Origin: CAIWHR01 sp035541655
Lineage (GTDB): Bacteria; Pseudomonadota; Gammaproteobacteria; Burkholderiales; Casimicrobiaceae
Direction of reading: 5' to 3'
NCBI GenBank assembly: GCA_035541655.1
Contig: DATKMY010000086.1
Coordinates: 28,982 to 92,981, forward strand
Length of the DNA: 64,000 nucleotides
This document shows, one piece after another, positions 61,231-64,000 of the stretch. The translations under genes and the position numbers were made by a program. The notes below the pieces were generated by a model, which saw only the letters and a list, made by a program, of their open reading frames with translations, had not been told where the DNA came from and made no database searches. Positions within the stretch are counted from its first letter, which is position 1. The number at the start of each line of letters is the position of its first letter.

Positions 61231-62907
61231 CTACCGCTTGCCGCTTGCCGCGAGCGCCCGCGCATGCGCAACGAGCCCGCGCGTGGAGGCGTCGGCATCG
61301 TCGGCGAGCGGCGCACCGCCCTCGAGCGCGGCGACGATCGGGCCGGCGAGGGTCTTGCCGAGCTCGACGCCGAACTGGTCGAACGGGTTGATGCCGTAGA
61401 GCACGGCTTCGACGAACGTCCGGTGCTCGTAGAGCGCGATCAGCTGGCCGAGGCGATAGGCGCTCACCTCGGGCATCATGATCGTCGTCGACGCGCGGTT
61501 GCCCGGACACACGCGCGCGGCAACCGCGGCTTCGAGCGCGGCCGGACCCAGTCCCTTCGCGGCGAGCTCCGCGCGGACGGTGTCGGCGCTGCGCCCGACG
61601 AGGAGCGCCTGCGCCTGCGCGAGTGCGTTCGCGACGAGCAGCGTCTGCTGGTTCGCGAGCGGGTGCGTAGCACGCACCGGAACGATGAACTCGACCGGCG
61701 CTTCGCGCGTCCCCTGGTGCAGCCACTGGAAGAACGCGTGCTGCGAGTTCGTTCCGCATTCGCCCCAGAGCGACGGCGTCGTCGGCCCCTGGAGCTCGGC
61801 TCCGTCCCGTGCGACGTGCTTGCCGTTGCTCTCGAGCACGAGCTGCTGGAGGTACGCGGGCAGGCGGAAGAGCGACTGCGAGTAGGGAATCACGACACGC
61901 TCGGGGTGGCGGAGATGCACGGTGTTCCACCATCCGGTGAGCCCGAGCAGCACCGGAAGGTTCCGCTCGAGCGGCGTCGTGCGGAAGTGCACGTCGACGC
62001 TCGCCGCGCCGGCGAGCAGATCGGCGAAGCGATCCCACCCGAGCTTGAGCGCAATCGGCAACCCCGCCGGCGACCACAAGGAATAGCGGCCGCCGACCCA
62101 GTCCCAGAGCGGGAAGATGTCGGGTGTCGCGACGCCGAACGCCTGCGCCGCGGCGCTGTTCCCGGTGACGGCAAGGAAGTGAGCATTGATACCCGCACCG
62201 CGGCCGAGCGATGCAGCGAGCCAGGCCTTCGCGCTTGTCGCATTCGCGAGCGTCTCCTGCGTCGTGAACGATTTCGACGTGACGATGAACAGCGTGGTGG
62301 CCGGCTCGAGCGGTTCGAGGGCGCGCGTCAGATGCTCGGGATCGACGTTGGCGACGAACGCAACGTCGACGCCCGACGTATGCGGCCCGAAGCGGCGGTG
62401 TGCATCCGACGGCGGCGCGAGGGCCGAGCAGACGAGGAGCGGGCCGAGGTCGGATCCGCCGATCCCGAGGTTGACGACCGCGCGGATGGTACGCCCGCTT
62501 GCGCCGACGCGCCGCCCCCCGCGGACTTGCACGACGAACATCCTCATTTGCGCCTGCGCGGCGCGGATGTCGGGGATGACGTCGTGCCCGTCGACGACGA
62601 GCGGCGTGTCGCCCGGCTGCCGCAGCGCGGTGTGCAGCGCAGCGCGGCGCTCGGATTGGTTGACCTTCTCGCCGGCGAAGAGCGCGGCGATCCAGCCCGG
62701 CAATCCCGTCGCGGCGGCGTGCGCGGCGAGCAGCGGCAACGTGTCGGTGCCGAGGCGCTCCTTCGATAGATCGACCAGCCAATCGTCCCACGCGAAGGAG
62801 AGCCGCGCGTAGCGCTCGGGATCGAGGGCGAAGAGTTCGGCGAGCGTGCGACGCGTGAGCGCGCGGCAGTGAGCGGCGAGGTCTGCGGCGGCAGGGGCAG
62901 GCATCAT
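61231..62907 (-). CDS. pgi: Glucose-6-phosphate isomerase
   Basis: A 558-residue glycolytic enzyme interconverting glucose-6-phosphate and fructose-6-phosphate. Visible: NLGIGGSDLGPLLVCSAL, the phosphate-binding VTSKSFTTQETLANA, DWVGGRYSLWSPAGLPIALK and the PGI signature around WGECGTNSQHAFFQWLHQG. GINPFDQFGVELGKTLAGP is at the C-terminus. A second ATG directly follows the first. It is divergent from surE across 123 bases, which contain a short dyad CTATGC/GCATAG (62949-62972). Confidence 0.96.
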   Translation of the reverse strand: MMPAPAAADLAAHCRALTRRTLAELFALDPERYARLSFAWDDWLVDLSKERLGTDTLPLLAAHAAATGLPGWIAALFAGEKVNQSERRAALHTALRQPGDTPLVVDGHDVIPDIRAAQAQMRMFVVQVRGGRRVGASGRTIRAVVNLGIGGSDLGPLLVCSALAPPSDAHRRFGPHTSGVDVAFVANVDPEHLTRALEPLEPATTLFIVTSKSFTTQETLANATSAKAWLAASLGRGAGINAHFLAVTGNSAAAQAFGVATPDIFPLWDWVGGRYSLWSPAGLPIALKLGWDRFADLLAGAASVDVHFRTTPLERNLPVLLGLTGWWNTVHLRHPERVVIPYSQSLFRLPAYLQQLVLESNGKHVARDGAELQGPTTPSLWGECGTNSQHAFFQWLHQGTREAPVEFIVPVRATHPLANQQTLLVANALAQAQALLVGRSADTVRAELAAKGLGPAALEAAVAARVCPGNRASTTIMMPEVSAYRLGQLIALYEHRTFVEAVLYGINPFDQFGVELGKTLAGPIVAALEGGAPLADDADASTRGLVAHARALAASGKR

Positions 62908-63012
62908 GGTCGTCGGGGCAGCGCACGTCGCGGAGAGGGCCCGGCGATCTATGCGATTTCACCGCAGCATAGTCGATCGCGCCCGCAATGCATACCGCGC
63001 CGGTGCGACAGT

Positions 63013-63018
63013 TATAAT
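63013..63018 (+). promoter_or_regulatory. Possible -10 box of surE
   Basis: A perfect TATAAT lies 12 bases before the surE ATG; no good -35 box is seen. A start about seven bases further on would leave only a handful of leader bases. Confidence 0.35.
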
Positions 63019-63030
63019 CGCCCGAGTTCG

Positions 63031-63774
63031 ATGCGCATCCTGCTCTCCAACGACGACGGATACTTCGCTCCGGGCCTTGAGCGCCTCGCCGCGGCGCTCT
63101 CGCCGCGCGCCGATGTCACCGTCGTCGCGCCGCAGGCCGACTTGAGCGGCGCGTCGAACTCGCTGACGCTCGATCGTCCGCTCACCGTGCGCCGCGCGCC
63201 GAACGGCTTCCTGTTCGTCAACGGCACGCCGACCGACTGCGTGCATCTTGCGGTCACCGGTCTGCTCGACTGGCTCCCCGATCTCGTGGTCTCGGGAATC
63301 AATCTGGGTGCCAACATGGGCGACGACACGATCTACTCGGGGACCGTCGCGGCAGCGACCGAGGGGTACCTGCTCGGCATCCCGTCTATCGCGATCTCGC
63401 TCGCGTCGAAGACCGCCAAGCACTTCGAGACCGCTGCCGCCGTCGCGCTCGAGCTCCTCGATCGGCATCAGCATTTCCCGCTCGGCCCGCGCCTGCTCAA
63501 CGTCAACGTTCCCGACGTCCCGCGCGAAGCCCTCAGGGGCTATCGGATCACCCGCCTCGGGCGCCGGCACAAGGCCGAGAATGTCGTGGTCAGCAAGAAT
63601 CCGCGCGGCGAGACCGTCTACTGGGTCGGCGCCGCCGGCGCCGCCGCCGACGCCGGCGACGGCACCGATTTCCACGCGGTCGAGAATGGCTATGCGTCGG
63701 TGACGCCGTTGCAGATCGATCTCACCAACCGGGACGAGCTGCCCGCGGTGGGAGAGTGGATGGCGGCGGGGTGA
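63031..63774 (+). CDS. surE: 5'/3'-nucleotidase SurE
   Basis: Metal-dependent 247-residue phosphatase acting on nucleoside monophosphates and short polyphosphates. The metal-binding MRILLSNDDGYFAPGLERLA is intact. NGTPTDCVHLAVTGLLDWLP, SGINLGANMGDDTIYSGTVA and the C-terminal TDFHAVENGYASVTPLQIDL also fit. The start at MRILLSNDDG is certain from the family. pcm follows after seven bases, the conserved surE-pcm stationary-phase pair. Confidence 0.96.
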   Translation: MRILLSNDDGYFAPGLERLAAALSPRADVTVVAPQADLSGASNSLTLDRPLTVRRAPNGFLFVNGTPTDCVHLAVTGLLDWLPDLVVSGINLGANMGDDTIYSGTVAAATEGYLLGIPSIAISLASKTAKHFETAAAVALELLDRHQHFPLGPRLLNVNVPDVPREALRGYRITRLGRRHKAENVVVSKNPRGETVYWVGAAGAAADAGDGTDFHAVENGYASVTPLQIDLTNRDELPAVGEWMAAG

Positions 63775-63781
63775 GAGTCCC

Positions 63782-64000
63782 ATGGTGACGCGCGAGGAGC
63801 GGCTGTCGGGGATCGGGATGACCTCGACGCGCACGCGCGCCCGCATGGTCGAGCGGCTGCGCGCCGACGGCCTGCGCTGCCAGCCGGTGCTCGACGCGAT
63901 GGCGCGGGTGCCGCGGCACGAGTTCGTCGACACCGCGCTCGCGCCTCAGGCCTACGAGGACACCAGCCTGCCGATCGGTCAGGGGCAGACGATCTCGAAG
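63782..64000 (+). CDS. pcm: Protein-L-isoaspartate O-methyltransferase, N-terminal part
   Basis: The first 73 codons of a gene cut by the right edge. The enzyme methylates damaged isoaspartyl residues to start their repair. The visible part contains RMVERLRADGLRCQPVLDAM, ARVPRHEFVDTALAPQAYED and the substrate-side TSLPIGQGQTISK, which is diagnostic of the family. The SAM-binding motif would lie beyond the edge. It directly follows surE. Confidence 0.93.
   Translation, partial: MVTREERLSGIGMTSTRTRARMVERLRADGLRCQPVLDAMARVPRHEFVDTALAPQAYEDTSLPIGQGQTISK

Overview
The window is a 64 kb piece of a high-GC bacterial chromosome. It is packed with genes and has the gene order of a betaproteobacterium. 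The strongest evidence is an almost unbroken minus-strand run: ndk, rlmN, pilF, rodZ, ispG, hisS, yfgM, bamB, der, hfq, hflX, hflK, hflC, DUF2065, hisZ, purA and a phosphoribosyltransferase (29.2 kb down to 12.6 kb). Also consistent are suhB divergent from trmJ-cysE, accA-tilS, pntA-pntB and surE-pcm. Genus and species cannot be told from the sequence. No rRNA, CRISPR array, transposase, integrase or phage gene was seen. One tRNA gene, tRNA-Leu(CAG), is present.

Layout. 1-3 kb: a minus-strand unit of a ureohydrolase, argininosuccinate lyase and an amino-acid ABC permease cut by the left edge, with a good sigma70-type promoter. 3-6.7 kb: a remnant of an AI-2E-type transporter, suhB, then trmJ, a DUF3667 membrane protein and cysE, with an IscR-like site before cysE. 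6.7-12.5 kb: purT, rnr, tRNA-Leu with its promoter and terminator, and a two-gene unit of class IV aminotransferase plus sulfotransferase. 12.6-29.2 kb: the housekeeping run above (purine, histidine and isoprenoid synthesis, translation, outer-membrane assembly, membrane protease control, cell shape, pili). 29.3-32.6 kb: a DctPQM TRAP importer with promoter, internal hairpin and terminator. 32.7-37.6 kb: tilS, accA, a GNAT enzyme, a glycosyltransferase and a small membrane protein. 37.9-41.9 kb: a tartrate-dehydrogenase-like gene broken by one missing G, facing a 961-residue TPR-GT41-GT2 fusion. 42.2-49.9 kb: pntA, pntB, a CaiB-type CoA-transferase and a giant CPBP-family membrane protein. 49.8-64 kb: an orphan peptide-type binding protein, hrpA, a DUF1631 protein, a CinA-like protein, pyrD, mltB, pgi, surE and the start of pcm.

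Most of the window is core metabolism and cell-envelope maintenance. The parts least explained by known biology are the 1126-residue CPBP protein with two copies of an extracytoplasmic domain, the TPR-GT41-GT2 fusion, the aminotransferase-sulfotransferase pair beside the tRNA, and the ureohydrolase/ArgH/ABC unit, which looks catabolic. I did not find a clear new defence or mobile system. All family calls come from reading motifs by eye, with no database search.
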